Source of the DNA: Eretmocerus hayati
Lineage: Eukaryota > Arthropoda > Insecta > Hymenoptera > Aphelinidae
Assembly: GCA_029851415.1 (NCBI GenBank)
Contig: CM056742.1
Span: forward strand, 144,279,121 to 144,343,120
Direction: 5' to 3'
DNA: 64,000 bases
Of this stretch, positions 1 through 14,115 are shown piece after piece. Position numbers and translations under genes: made by a program. Position 1 is the stretch's first letter. Each line of letters opens with the position of its first letter. The notes below the pieces were generated by a model. The model saw only the letters and a program-made list of their open reading frames with translations, made no database searches and was not told the DNA's origin.

Positions 1-24
1 GCAACTCGATCAGGCAACAAAAAG
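1..24 (+). CDS. eIF2D: eIF2D exon (partial, ends GNKK)
   Basis: Frame 1 reads ATRSGNKK and ends at a GT donor (GTATCC). The left end is cut by the window edge. GNKK directly before VTL is the entry to the SUI1 domain of eIF2D. Confidence 0.8.
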
Positions 25-406
25 GTATCCTTTCTTATTTGTATTCCATTATAACTTCATCAAGAATTGTATGATTCAAAGAAAAATTTGAAATTAAGGT
101 AACTCTGATCAACAACTTGGAAACGTTTGGAATAAAGCTGGAGGAATTCAGCAAAGAATGTCAAGGTATTGGCGCCAGTGCAACAATTACCGACGTACCA
201 GGTAAAAAAACTCCAAGTGTTTTAGTACAAGGAAATCAAGTTATCTATGTGTACAAACTTTTAACAGGTAATATTAATCATAAATTCAGAGAATTCTCAG
301 CGTACGATTTTGTTTCGTATCATTTGATGATTATTTTTCAGAAAAATACCGAATCCATAAGAACCATATAAAAGGTCTAGAATTTGCACCGAAAAAGCGG
401 AAATAA
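1..406 (+). CDS. eIF2D: eIF2D (ligatin) C-terminal end, SUI1 domain; 5' part outside the window
   Basis: eIF2D is a translation initiation and recycling factor that can deliver tRNA to the 40S P site. Its C-terminal SUI1/eIF1-like domain contacts the decoding region. Three exons join in frame: 1-24, 99-267 and 342-406. The introns are 74 nt each (25-98 and 268-341), with GT donors and AG acceptors. The join gives GNKK followed by VTLINNLETFGI, then the SUI1 hallmarks PGKK and VLVQGNQVIYVYKLL, then EKYRIHKNHIKGLEFAPKKRK and a TAA stop at 404-406. The order GNKKVT, NLE.FG, QGNQV, HI.GLE with a basic tail is that of eIF2D rather than DENR, whose C-terminus differs. Only about the last 86 residues are present; the PUA and SWIB parts lie left of the window. 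It converges on the ELAV gene. Confidence 0.9.
99..267 (+). CDS. eIF2D: eIF2D exon, core of SUI1 domain
   Basis: The exon starts after an ATTAAG acceptor with GTA ACT CTG (VTL). It carries ETFGIKLEEFSKECQ, the loop PGKK and the strand motif VQGNQVIYVY. It ends ACA G, followed by a GTAATA donor, leaving a phase-1 junction completed by AA of the next exon to give Glu. Confidence 0.88.
342..406 (+). CDS. eIF2D: eIF2D terminal coding exon
   Basis: The exon follows a TTTTTCAG acceptor. It reads (E)KYRIHKNHIKGLEFAPKKRK and then TAA at 404-406. The basic C-terminal tail is usual for the family. An AATAAA overlaps the stop (402-407) and a second lies at 1249-1254; either could serve as the polyadenylation signal. 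Confidence 0.87.
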
Positions 407-1896
407 AGATCCGTTCCCGCGAAGGTGCCATGTCACTTTTGCAAAAATTCAGGCCACCAAGGAAATCCATGATAAATGTTGGCAAGAATAATATCAATCC
501 ATTTAATCCAAGATTGATGTTTGTTTATGATAATTTGTATAAAGATTGTACATACAATTGTGTATATAAAGTCGATGGAATGACATTTTTCCAATCAAAC
601 CTCCAAGAGCTTTTTTTATTCAGTCCTTATTGCTATAAGAGTTCCACTAATAAACATTTTTCGCTCTTACATATAGGCAATGTTTCGCATTTGTCCAAAG
701 ATTTGTGTCCAAAGATTGTTGAGAATTGTAGCATCGATCTCTTTTCAACTATGGATGTTCTCATCAATTTTCTTACCAATCAAGAATCTCTTGTAATGTA
801 CAATGATTCCTCGAGAGCTTGCACATTATTTCCTTCCTAGCTTAGACTTCTGTTCATTAATCTTCTTATTCACAATATGATATGACCATTTATTTGTCTG
901 TAAGTGGATTGCATGGGTTTCGGATCGCACCGTGTTCGCAACGGCCAATGGATACCGTTCAATTGATTTGGAATGAAAAATCAGTCTTTAATTCATTAGT
1001 TTACATAGACGATGCTCAGAAATGTATGAATTTCTGCACGCTTGAAGATGATGACAACCTAATTGACTCTCGACAGAATCGCGATGCTGATTTGATTTGT
1101 CATCCAAAATTTACATTAAAGGTCAGTTGTGCAAATATTCGGAACCAATTTTAGGTTTCATCTGCTTTTTCAGCATTTCGAGATAAGAGTATAAATCCAA
1201 TTTTCACCTATATCAATTGAGCTTGTAAAATCTTGGCCCTGAGGCGATAATAAACTAATGTTTGATCGCATCATCGAATGTGGCATGTTCGGTCTCTCAA
1301 ACATGACTTTTACACGACCTAATCGATTTCGACGGCAAAACTCACGCTATTTTTGTTCGTGACAAAGTTTTGCGTAAAAATATTCATAAAGACTTTTGCC
1401 ATTCCTATCAGTGTGATTCATGATGCAACAGATTATTTTTTATATTACTTGTGCTCACTATACACACTATTTTAGGGCATATTATTCTAAAAACGAAGAT
1501 ACGGACTGATGGCTCTTAATTCAGGCTATTAATTAATACTTTCCAGAAGCTTCACAGTTCTCTATGAGCTTCAAAACTCAATCGACGATGACGTTAGGAC
1601 ACAAACTCAGTAAATGAGCTGATTGTTTTATGATGTAACCAGAAATCATGATAATTGCAACAATATTCGGAAAATAATCCATCCACATCTTGGAAGATGC
1701 TGCGTGTTAACACCAATTGGTATCTTGAGTCCATTGGTTTTCATAAATTTTCAGAGTAACTTCTTCATCTCCTTCATCAAAAGTCATCGGGTCATTATTT
1801 TCTGGATTGTAGTCATTACAACTGAATGTTGACTGTTGACAACCTGACACTTTCACTTTGATTCAACATCTTTAATTCCTAACAACGTAATTATAA
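407..1896. other. eIF2D 3' flank, no recognised gene
   Basis: AT-rich sequence with two modest open frames on the + strand (430-840, 136 codons; 882-1154, 90 codons). Neither shows a recognisable domain, low-complexity signature or splice context, so I treat them as chance ORFs in or beyond the eIF2D 3'UTR. AATAAA at 1249-1254 is a plausible distal polyadenylation signal. Confidence 0.4.
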
Positions 1897-1898
1897 TA

Positions 1899-2817
1899 CA
1901 CTACCGGTCAAAAGTTTGTGCACACCTAAAAAAAAATTTCGATTTTGCTCTCTCGACTGCTCGGATCTCTTTGGTCCAAATTAACTCTACTTGGGCTTAT
2001 TTTGTAGCTTTTCCAAGCAATTTAAGAGCTATTTGGTATTTCTTCTGCGCAGCTCAATAAATTCTTGCAAAATCAATCTGAAACCTTGTAGAATTTCACA
2101 GAAATCGGGTCATTACGTAAGCCTCTGCAAGTCTGGCGGAAATTGATGGATTCAGATGATTCAAAAAGCATCTAAAAGTATAAGTCAAGAGCTTCAAAAT
2201 CCGTTTTCGAAAGTTATTCTAGCTCATTTCTGATCCGAGCTGTGGACTGTTTTTGTAAGGGAAGATTTTTCTCAAACTAGAATCCCAAAAACCACGAAAG
2301 GTGAAAAAATCGGGCTCACGGTGGTATTCCGCTGAGTTTTTTCAAGTTTTTCCATGTTATTGGTGAGAGGAACCAAGATCAGTGCTTATACCTGTGAAAA
2401 AATGAGTCCATTCATAATTTCTCAATGACTGGTCTTTTTTTCGAGAAAAATCATCCTCTACAAAAAGAGACACAGCTCGGACCAGAAACAAGCTAGAATA
2501 ACTTTCAAAAATGGATTTTGAAGCTCTTGACTTCTACTTTTTGATGCTCTTCAAATCATCTGAATCCATCAATTTCCGCCAGACTTGCGGAGGTTTGCAT
2601 AATGACTCGATTTTCATGAAATTCTACAAGGCTTCAGATTGATTTTGCGAAAATCTATTGAGGTGCGCAGAAAAAATACCAAATAGCTCTCAAAGTGCTT
2701 GGAAAAAGCTACAAAATGAGCACAAGTAGAGTTATTTTGGACCAAGGAGATCCGAGCAGTCGAGTGAGCAAAATCGAAATTTTTTTTTAGGTGTGCACAA
2801 ACTTTTGACCGGTAGTG
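1899..2817. mobile_element. Foldback MITE, Tc1/mariner-like ends, copy 1
   Basis: A 919-bp element with inverted ends CACTACCGGTCAAAAGTTTG and its complement, flanked on both sides by TA (1897-1898 and 2818-2819). TA duplication and this CACTACCGGTCAAAAG end are typical of Tc1/mariner-type elements. The inverted repeat runs to the centre near 2,360, so nearly the whole element can fold into one long hairpin. No transposase frame is visible, so it is non-autonomous. A second copy lies at 59,408-60,383. Confidence 0.85.
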
Positions 2818-2819
2818 TA

Positions 2820-4240
2820 CCTCCGAATCAGCTCCACTTTGCAGGTCATTACGCTAAGAATACACTCAATATTGTGGTAGAATCTGAACCGGGGCGACTA
2901 TGGCCACTTTTCCGAAAAAAGATTGTTAAAGTCGTCGCTCCGACGCTATACCACCTAGAAGAACGTTCAAAAGCTCATTTTGGAGCTTAGAGACTCTACT
3001 TTTAGAATTCCAGCTCGCTTGTAAAGATATGGGTTCTATTGACCCTTTTTCTCGTTGGAATGAAGTGAAAATTTTCAAGTAAAGTATTCCTGCCGCAAAA
3101 ATCCTCTACAACAACCAAATAAATCGACCTCTACTGTCTTCTCTCAATCATTATTTTTGGTAGGTAATGACGTCCTCTACATTTTGCGATATTGCCGGTT
3201 GAATTGAGTTGCCACAGTCATTTGGAACTACCGTTGGAACGAAAACTTGTAATTTCTTGGCTCGCCCGGGGTGACTGTGGCCACCCCATCAGCCACGTCC
3301 ATACGACCATTTGAACGACAAATAGTCATGTCTTGGGTCATCCAGATCGACTTTGATGTCCACTCCAGTTGTCATTTCTAACAAGAATTTGAACGTATAA
3401 ACTTGTCATTTCTCTTTTTTCTTGAATCTTCCGGTCGTCCGGGATCACTTTTGGTCACCCCGAAGTGGCCCCGGTAGGAAGTCTCTAGTTCATTGGCATA
3501 ATGTTATAAGACTATGGTATTCTGTCTCTGAGATCACTCGTGATCAGAATATGTGATCCGGAGAGATACCTGTTTTTGTGTTGAATAGTACATGAATTTC
3601 GCGCTGCTATAGTCACCCCGGCACCCGGGTGACTATGGCCACTCTATTTTTCACAATTCTTGAGAATGCGAATAGGTGAAATTAAATTCTGAGCACAGCA
3701 TTTTAACACCTTCGCTGGGGAGGTTGAAATCGGTGGTCTTTCCCTTGGTGCGGCAGAGGCTCACTGGTGGATGGGCCCTGCTTAATGTTATTTCTGATAC
3801 TTAAGGCCAAAATTCTCAGCATTGGGGTAAAGACACGCGGAGGCCACCGGCGGGCCCCGCCGCAGCGAACGTGTTCAAGAAGAAGTCAAGACACGTTGAA
3901 TGACCTAAGATCAAAGAGATCATATATTGGTATATAATCTCTTTGCCTGATACATAACAGTTTGGTTACAGAATCGTAATAATGAAAATTTGATTAGGAG
4001 CTACAAAGTGGCCATAGCCACCACGGTTCACGGTATACTTATCAGCAAAAAGTAAAAAGATTGAATTAAGGTACCCTTGGTCAATGATATCTAATATAAT
4101 ATTAAATTAAATGATAAATTGAAATAAAATGGTTTTGAGGGTCGTGGTTTTGGTCAGTTAGAATTCTTCACGAACAAACCGATTGGTTAAAGTTTGTTAA
4201 TATAATTTATTGTATATCGAGGTTTCAACATGGAAAAGTA
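2820..4240. repeat. Degenerate repeat region with recurring GTGACTATGGCCAC motif
   Basis: The motif GGGTGACTATGGCCAC or its complement recurs in diverged form near 2,891, 3,268, 3,450, 3,611-3,645 and 4,008. A GC-rich patch (3,710-3,900) contains GGGCCC boxes and the string GATACTTAAGGC, which also occurs near 40,290. It looks like decayed transposable-element sequence; no coding frame was recognised. Confidence 0.4.
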
Positions 4241-4276
4241 CAAATATTGCAATATAGGGCCCGCAAGCTATCCTCG

Positions 4277-4304
4277 GGAGGGAGGAAGGGAGGGAGGGAG
4301 GTAG
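4277..4304. repeat. GGGA-rich simple repeat
   Basis: A run of GGGA/GGAA units on the + strand, read directly. Confidence 0.7.
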
Positions 4305-7300
4305 GATCGGAAAGGGCTCTTCATGATTGACATCCAATTTCTAAGTCAGCGGACGAAAAGGGGACGAATCAATATATCAATATATATGTATATATTTATA
4401 ATATGTATATATATGCATATGAAATGAATCCTGTCTCCTTTCAGAAAACTGGAAAACTGCTTAACTGTTGTAGTCAACCTTGACTCGAGATTACCCTCGC
4501 ATTTTTTCCACGCTTTTATCTTTGCAGATCACTTTCTTTTTTTACGTCACTCATCCTTACCAAAAGTCAAAAACGTTCGTACTCCATGCCTCGCTGTATA
4601 TTTAGCTTTTTTGACTCACCTTTCGAAAAGTCACGATTAAAGAGATCATGACCTTTTTTTCTGACTGCGCCGTGTACTCTTATTTCATTTAACTTTCTTT
4701 TTCTCATATATTCCCATGCTTTTCCCTCATCTTTAATTCTGAACATGTTTACGATCTTATGCGTTTCATGTCTCATTACATATATCTTATTTTCTTTTTG
4801 CAAACTAACTCTGGCATCACATCCTACTTTTGCTACAATAAAAAAAAAGTTCCACCAATGAAACACCAATAAAATTATGTGTTAACTATACGACTCGAAT
4901 TCCTGATTCGATGGGTTTGCGTGAGCTCAAAAGAGCCGAATCATCAAATGATTCGACCCTTATTGAGCCACGAAAGAGGTTTCAAAACTCTTTTCTGAAC
5001 AATTTTTCACAATTAAATTGATTTCATACATATTCCGGATAAAATACATGCCTATGAAGCTTTAAATTATTCCATCTATTTTTCAATCCTTTCGATATCT
5101 TCCATCACAGTGTCAATTTCGAGCATTTTTCGATTTTTACCTATTTTTCCTTCCTCCCCCCTTCATTAGTTTTTTTCATTCAATTGCTCGTCTCTCACAC
5201 TCACGCAAATTCCGCTAACGGACTGTCTATTTCTCTTTCTAAAGCTATTGCTCTCTGTCTGTATCGTACAAGCACTCTCTCAGCACGATTTTACACTCCC
5301 ATATTTTCTTCATGCTCTTTTTTTCTATTTCATACACTTTTGCTCCATGTTTCAAATTTTTTGCTTTTTTGGAATTTTTTTTTCTGATAGATTTATGCAA
5401 CACATAATGCGACTAGGTATTACAGGTTAATTAATAATCAATATCATTAGTTATACAATAATAACATATGACTAGACAATGCAAGATAATAATTATATAG
5501 TAAATAGTAATAATCATGGATTGCAATTTATATCAACAATGTGACGTGGCGGTTTTCTTTTTTCATGTATTATAATGTTTCGTGGAATGTGTCGTAGGTT
5601 TGTTTTCTTTCTCTCTATCTCTTTCATCATTTTTCAACGCTCTCATACCATCGATATAATAATCATTCACCACAGCGTAATACATGCATTTTCATTTTTA
5701 TTTTGGTACGGATTTTGTTCGTAAAATTTAGTTTTTTGAAAAATCAAATCAATCAGCATTTTTCAAGATTTTCACATCAAGATTATTTTTTTTCCTATTA
5801 TCTTTGGATCCCCATTGCCACACTTTGGTATTCTCATACACTGAAACAAAAAATTTTCAAATCGAAATGAAAGTATCATCTATACACATAATATATATCC
5901 CGTCGAATTATGTCTCATCATTCTATTATGTGAAATACCGATAAAATGATTTCGTTTTCTCAAAAGGAATTCAAATGATTCTCAAAATGAATCACTTATT
6001 CAAATAGCTGATGCGTCAACAATTTTTTTTTGTTTCATCACCTATTCTCGCAGATAACATTTTTTTTATAGCAAACTCGTGTTCGAACGTATAGTTCAAA
6101 CGGGAGGACAAAATTTACCGAAGTAATTATTTTATTTGTCCTCATATGGAAGTCTTGTGTGAGCGATATACGCTTTTTGAAAAAAATGTTATCCTATTCA
6201 ATACATAGACGCGCGAGTATTTAGTTTTGTATATAGACCCCCCTATCGATCAAATCCCCAATTCAATTCAATTCGATTTGACAAGTTTTCCCCCAGTGCA
6301 CAGCCTGCCGTCAAATCATTCTATATCTTGTCGATAATAATTAATAATTATTACAAGCATATATCACACCCGCGCCTCCACTGAATCACGTTCCATGTGT
6401 TTTTAAATTTGTGTTGATGTTTGTATGTGTAATTGTGTACTTTGTATGATGTGTAAAGGTATAATAGTCGTTTCATTGAAAGCCGTCAATCTCGCGAAAT
6501 TTTTTCATTTTTTTTTTTTTAATCGAGCTTTTATAGCGTGCAATATTAATAATATTCAGTGTAAAGGAAGCCCCCGACAGCCAACACGGACTGATCGAAG
6601 TGTCAACGTGTATTTATTACTACTATTATTGTTATGCGCTCTCTAATGCTGCGAATTCATTTCATCACATTCATTTTTCATTCGTTTCTTTCCAAAAAAA
6701 AGGTCTCTCGGCGTCAGCGAACGATAATTAGTGAAATATTTTCTTCTCGATGTTCTTCTTCCTGAACTACATACCAACTCGGTAAAATTATTCATTCATT
6801 GGGTGTATAGCCGTTATTCGAATTGAATTGAAAATAAACTCATTTTCAAATTCGCCACGATCAATTCTGATAGATCAATAAGCCCGAGTTGACAATTTTC
6901 AGTTTAAAAAAACATCGAAAGGATGCAAATGCAATATATCTCGAGATCATTGTTTCAAACTTTGAGCGTTCGACTTGTGCTGTATATCAGCTATGATACT
7001 CCATCATCGCCCCCGCAAAAACGGAAGAGATTCGAGTATAATAATATTTGAGCAAAAGACATAGTGTGCGTATGGATTATTGCGCGCCAATTGAAAGCAC
7101 CGCGTGCGCGTTTTCATGAAAAGTCAAAATTATGGAAGCTCTTTGACGCTTTCTTGAGTTATTCTTTTTTTTTTTTAGGTACATTATATTCTGGGCAGTT
7201 GGAGCGAGTCATATGTTGGATAGGATGGTCGTTCAACTATCGTGATTCGAGGTACTTATACAGTCTTGGTCAGACAATATTTAAAACCTCGTATCGTCCT

Positions 7301-10300
7301 TATACATATTATCGTTCGCTGTAAAATATGTTTAGCGTGTGTTTTTTTTTTCAAATTTTTTCCACGACTTATTACCCCCTAATTTACTTGTTTATATTAA
7401 AACCCGTCGTAAAATACATGACTCTTTCTTTGTCTATCATCCGCGCGTCTAGTATAGTGTGCATAATGCTTTCATTCTATTTTTTATTTTTAATTTTTAA
7501 TATTAATTTTTCATCCGAATAGAATTCAATGTATTTTTTCCCCTAATTTCAGTCATTTGCGTGTGTGCATTCAATGGAATATATTGATCTTTCTTTTTGA
7601 TCCACACCTTCCATATGCTCGTTTCAAATATTATTCAAAATTTGCTATGCGATTATTAATCGCGAGTACACGTGTCATAGAGAAAATTCAATGGTACCAC
7701 TTTAGTTACATCGTTATTCGATATCTTTCTAAATGAGTATCGTCAATAATCGAAGATAACTAAGATAATCTAATCCTAGAAGATATTCGAATTTTCATGT
7801 ATCTCGGTGATACTATCAAATTTCCATGCATGTCCTTAATAGCATTAATCTCATTGCGATCACTCAATATCTGTTTATACTCTAGTACATCACAAGCTAT
7901 TTTTCGAGTACGTTTTTTTCTCCATCTCTTTTCGTCTATGCAATAAATTTATCGCGTTAGAAGATAAAAATCTGATTGAGATCAACGATTCGATGAACTG
8001 CGGGTGAGTTACACGTTCGAAATCATACAACTTCACGCCCCGCTGAGTTTTTTTTAAAGCTTCTTTTTTTTCGTATAAAATATCGAATTCTCGTGATTGC
8101 ATTGTAGGCTTGACATAATAATTTCGATCAAGCCCGCATCAAATCTTATGAATTTACGCGACATTATTTATATACAGATAGACCGGGATTATCTACGGAT
8201 TTTTCTTTCCGTATGATTATACGTTGTTCATTTTTGATTTCACGTTGTCCATGCAGTACACCAAAGATTTTTTATCTCACATTTTAATATTTTTCAAATA
8301 TCCCTCATCGGGTCTGCATCAATTTGGCAACCTTTCGTATCAAGATATTATTTTCGATGTCTATCACAATTGATAAGTGTTCACGTTGCTTCAAATTTTT
8401 TTTTCTACCTAATACACGAAAATTGTGCGTGAACACAAAATTCACTTACGATTTTGCTTAAAGCATTTCTCGTCATTTTTCATAAATCGTTTCGAAATCG
8501 GAACATTTGATCATAATGTTCCTTACGCTTTTCATAATTCACATTTCGCGTAAATCAAACTTTTTGGTCGAATAATTTTCAAAATTCAATTTACTGTGGT
8601 GGAATGAGTGCAAGTATAATAAATGCATCACCGGTACTTCCAGAGAAAATTTGACGTCCGTTTCTTTTTTCTCTTCGTTACATTTTCACGTCGCATTATT
8701 GCGATTACTAATATGATCAAACGATTCGGCAAGGAAGTCTTATTTTGCATTGGGCGATGAGCTAAAACATGGAATATTTTTCATCAATTTTTATTTTTTC
8801 ACTAAATTAATCATCGCTTTGCCGAGCTTACTGAATTTTCTGGAGCGGAATTGTCCCCTGCTCACTTTGATAAAGCTATTTCGTTTTCTCTTTTTTTTTT
8901 TCTTAATAATCTCAAACAGTAGTTCATTTTCTTTTCTCATTAATTATCTCCTCTGCATAAATTCGGGAAATGAATTAAAGATTGTTGCGCGATAAATACT
9001 CGATTCTCAACACCTCTTTTTGCTAATATTTCATCTTTTTTACTTTCCTTAGTTTTCAATATGTCTTATTATATAGATACTATATATCTTGCGTATGAAA
9101 CTTTTCATAAAAATCTCTTCGGGGACGAATAACGCTCCAAAAAGAGTCGGGAAGCTCCTGACCATCAGTCTTTGGAGATCACTCGTTCGAAAATTTTTAT
9201 ATATTTATCTATTGTGAAATGTGTAAGCGTACTCATTGCTCATTTTTCTTTCACTCTGTCTCTTCAAAGATCAAATTTCAATCATATGCCTACCATCAAT
9301 TACTCGCTTCCAAACTTTAATTTTCTTTCACACCTCGCTCTCGTGTAATTGTGTATTTTGTGTATAAGGGGCCGATGTCGATTCTCTATTATTCCGGCTG
9401 AAATTAGCCAATATCGTGTGCATGCTTTGCATCAGTCTCTTTCACGTGTTTAGCTTTAATTTCTCATACATATCTCAGCCCGCACGGTCGATCGCGTAAT
9501 CACACGCCTTTTTCTCATTTGTATCGTCTAATACGAATATTGTAATTAAATATTTATACACCCATTGACAGTCTAACTACCACGTTTTTTCTCATTTAGG
9601 TATACTCTTTTTTTTTCAATATAGATATCGAATGAATTCAGTTAAAATTATTAATCCATAGCACATTATTATAAGTATAAGAAGATGATAAATAGAATAT
9701 AATGAAAAAACGTGTACAGAAGATTATTAGATTATCTTTTCGTCTGACTTCGTTATTTCTCATTGCCCTTTGTGGTTTTTTCTCCTCATCGCATCTATTT
9801 CACGTCACTAAAGAGCCATTCCACGCGTGAACTTGAGTGATCAAATGTAAATTCATCCCTTTCGTAAATCGCGGGAGCTTTTAATCGGCCTTTCAAATTT
9901 TGTCTGATAATACCCAGACCCTTATCCACTGTACCTCACAATTTCTCTTTGCCTAGTCAAAGGTTTATTTATAATTAGAGTTATTTCTTTGGTTTTTGGT
10001 TTAATCGTTGTGACTCATGTCGTCGGGTTTACATCGCGTATCCCTGACTTATTCCATACCGTTTTTTTCCTGATTGATTTTTCTACACACGCACACTTGG
10101 ATCATTCATTTCAAGCTGATCGGTCAATTTTAATTGAAACGATTGCGTTCCTTTCGCGCTTTATGATTCACTCTTATTTCCATTTTTCTTCGATTTTTGG
10201 TATGATAGTCAAAATTGATTAGTAGCTTCATGCTGTCAATTTGACTATCACATGTAGGTAATACATAAAATACCTTACTTATTTAGGCCAATGTCAGCCA

Positions 10301-12712
10301 TCTCAACCTTGCATTTTTTTCTTAATGCTCCGTTGTTATTACTAAACCTAAATCATAATAGCATTTGACTATCGATCAAATGCATCTAATTTATGATTTT
10401 TGTCCCTTATTGGCCTGTCCAAAATTGTTTTACCACTTTTTTCTTATTATCTCATCAATACCTATACAAATTTCTTTCAGCAGCACCACTAGGTATTTTT
10501 CAACGGTGAATAGCCGTTTAATTGGAATAGTGTGTGTTTCCTCGTTAATATCAGGAATATCTGAACAAGTTCTCAGAACTTTAAAATGGTCGAGCAGTTA
10601 AAATACCGATTAGTAATTTTTCATCTTAAGCCATCCAAAAAATAAGTTCCGTGGAAACGATTTTCCGGTTGATTCGATCAAAAAAATTTCCCCTCGAATC
10701 CGGTACAGAGCTGAGGTATTTTTCCCTTCATCATTATTTCAAACATATCCGATTCAAATCTATTATGATTGAAATACAATCGTGGAAGGAACTTTCATCA
10801 TTTTCAAATTCCATTCTAATAACTCGATCAGTCTTTCGAGCAAATTGCATTATGAAATCATTTTTGACCGATTTGCCGTACATGAGGCATTTTCTTACAG
10901 ATGAAAACTTTTCTTTCCTCAATGAATTAAAATAATTTTCTAATTTCCCCTCAATTATTTTTCCTATACTTTCAAGCGGCTATATAATGAATTATGTAAG
11001 TGAGACTAAATAATCTTATCAACAATGAATGATGATAATAATATCGAAATATATTAGATGAAAAGATGACCACAGAGTCCGGACGAATTGATGAAAAAAT
11101 CATTACGAAAATCTCTTACTTCAACCAATTCGTTACTACAAGCGTTTGATAACTCTTTATGGGTAAATATCAATATGCAAGGGAATGTTTTTAATCAGTC
11201 AAAGATATGAGGGACCACCTCGATGGATTTCTGCGCGCGATGACGAGTATTATACGGTACATTTTACAGGTATTACATACATGGACAACTTTGTAAATTC
11301 ATCCGAGCCTCTCTGACTAGCAATTATATCAATGATATATAATAATTGTGATACAAATGTAATATGATGTAAGTAGAATAATTTAGTATAATAATGTAAG
11401 AATTAATTGATTGATATAATAATGCCTGTTTAAATAATAGGCGTCTTCAAGTTACCTATAAGACAAAGTACACAAATGCTTGATAATGATTACAAATGCT
11501 TATGAGAAATGCAATAAATAGGTAGATAATAAAATTCGATACTTAAGAACGATTACTGATGAAAATCTGGCATATATATCCGTGACGATTAATAAAAGAG
11601 CTAGATCAATTGATGTTTACTGCGGTAAGACATACAAATTATATACCTAACACAATACATCCAGGAATATGATCATTACTTCGCTTACTAATCTCATTTT
11701 TCAGTTCCTATGATTTTTTTTTATTTTTTATTTTAAAGAAAATTGCTCTATTGCGGTGAGCTGATTGCTCCCAGCTTTGTCAAAATGACTTTTTTTTCAC
11801 TAACTCACACATACTGATTGATTTTTACTACTCAATAACTAATTTGCATTGAGGATTATATTCGAATCAGTTTGATCTTCAGCCTCTACGAGAATCACTC
11901 GCATTGCTTAATTCATCACGAATGGAGATCCTCTTTGCTGCTAGATTTTCAACACTCTCGCGCGCACAACTTCGTATTTTTTGTTTTTTTCTCCCCCATT
12001 TTCTTTTTTTCATCATCTATTCAATCACGTTTTGACTAACAGTGCCACTCCGCTTGTGGCTTAACTGTTTGCATATCACCACTGGAATTGACGAGCCGGA
12101 ATCGGCGTAAAGGTCCTGGACTCCATGAATTTTAAATCGTATTCATATAGACTCGCCATTTTTTGTGCTCTTAAAACGTAGACTCATTTTGTATGATACG
12201 TCTCACTCGTACCATTCAATCAAAGTACTTGGAATGTATGCTTCATACCCACTTTTCAAAATTGATCGAATCTGCTGAGCACTTTATTACCATAATCACA
12301 TTTGAGCCGCAAACGTGGGAAGGACGGAGGTCATAAAATGTAAAGTAATATACTTCCCATCATTCACGTTGCAATTTTTTTTTTTTTCAACAATATCACC
12401 CACGAACTGCCAACTAACTAATCGTCTTTAAGGATTTCCCATGATGATTATCAAATGGCACATCACTTTATGTCTGTATAATATACGATTTTGTATTCTC
12501 CCAACTAGACAGTCATTGACATTTTCGTGATGCGTATATGATGAGTCTTGATTCAGAGCAGGTAAGGACAGGGAACGATGGAGCATGATGGATATGAAAA
12601 TAAGGAAACAAATAATTAAAACTAAGAAATCAAGAAATAAAACAAACGTCATTTGAAATAAACACAAATCAGTTTAATCCATAATAGTTAAATAAATAAT
12701 AAATAATTGCCA

Positions 12713-12754
<42 letters not shown>
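12713..12754. repeat. (TAG)14 microsatellite
   Basis: Fourteen perfect TAG units on the + strand (CTA in the ELAV sense strand), inside the putative 3'UTR. Confidence 0.95.
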
Positions 12755-14109
12755 AGTTAGCATATTAGTAATAAGTAGCACATAATGTTGTTACTGTAGA
12801 AGTAGTGTAGTTAAGTACTCCTCATTAATCTTTCCATTTTTTCTACTCTTCTGACTTCTGTGTTAATCACTTACTCGAGTGAACATGATTGGTAATTACA
12901 CTTCCATAATCTTTGATGTCATTCTATAAAAATTCATATTATGTCAGTTTCCAAGAGACTTTGATTGAAGAGAGAAGTTATTAAATAATTTCATTGACAA
13001 CGATCAAGTTGTTAATAGTCGCGAAGAATCTCTCTCATATTAAGTAGTACATCGACATTTACGTCCCTTTCTCTATTGATATATCCCCATCTCAATGATT
13101 GTTAGTGTTTTGTACTCACTACAAAGCTACACCACGGGTGACATGATTACAAAATCATACTAAAATGATAGAGGTGGTAATAAGATAAATTATAATAATA
13201 GCAAGAATGATAATAGTAACTAATAATATACAGAACAGTAATAATAATCAGAATGAGATTATGTGACAAAGGATGTGGAATTCCTTGCATTGCAAAGGAA
13301 AAAGTCCACACACATTCGATGTGTGAATACTTTCATGATTATCGACGACACCGACACGATTTAAATATTTATATCCATAATACATGTAAATTTGCGTAAT
13401 TCTCTACACGTTTATAGACGTTAATGTAATAAAATGGAGTCATGGCAAGAAGAAGAGAGATGGATGAAACTTGATTTCGTGAATATGCACCGATTTGATT
13501 TTTTTCCGTGGTCTCAGATTCACATAAACTTGACATTAACATTGAACTTCAACATCAGCAATTTTATGATTATTTCATAGAAAAAGCTCATTCTCTTCCT
13601 ACTTGCTATCCTGGACTAGACACAAAAAGGTACATATAAATAATAGCTGATCTTGATAAATCGTATTATTACTACTCATATATTTATGATGTACACATTG
13701 TCATCTCGCTCTGAATAACTTAATGAGAATCATCATCTTTTAAGATACGAGTCGTCGCGAGAGGGCGAGTCGATCTTCGGAATGCTCATTTGATGTCTGA
13801 TTATTAATCTATCTTTCCCATCGAAATGCAATGGGCAATGGTATTGATTATCGAGCGCTCGAATATTTACCCATGAATTGATTAAATCGATTAAAATTTG
13901 TTTGGTATTGGGTACAATTGATTAATATCGCACGACAATGATGGACTCCAGTCAAGAATCACTTTCACGCCGATTAACGACTTTCCCTCTCAACCATAAC
14001 TCGTCATCGCGCATTCACGTATGTAACCTGCACATTTTTCTAAGTTAACTATCTAATTTTGCAATGTACCCGATTCACAGGGGGGTCACCCTCGATTAAT
14101 TTTTCATAA

Positions 14110-14115
14110 TTTATT
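14110..14115 (-). promoter_or_regulatory. Candidate proximal polyadenylation signal of ELAV gene
   Basis: AATAAA on the - strand, about 760 nt after the second stop codon (14,874-14,876). It is the nearest candidate I found downstream of the extended frame. Confidence 0.35.

Noticed and set aside
430..840. 136-codon + strand ORF after eIF2D
   Set aside because: No recognisable motif. It lies directly downstream of the eIF2D stop and a poly(A) signal and is better explained as chance in a 3' flank.
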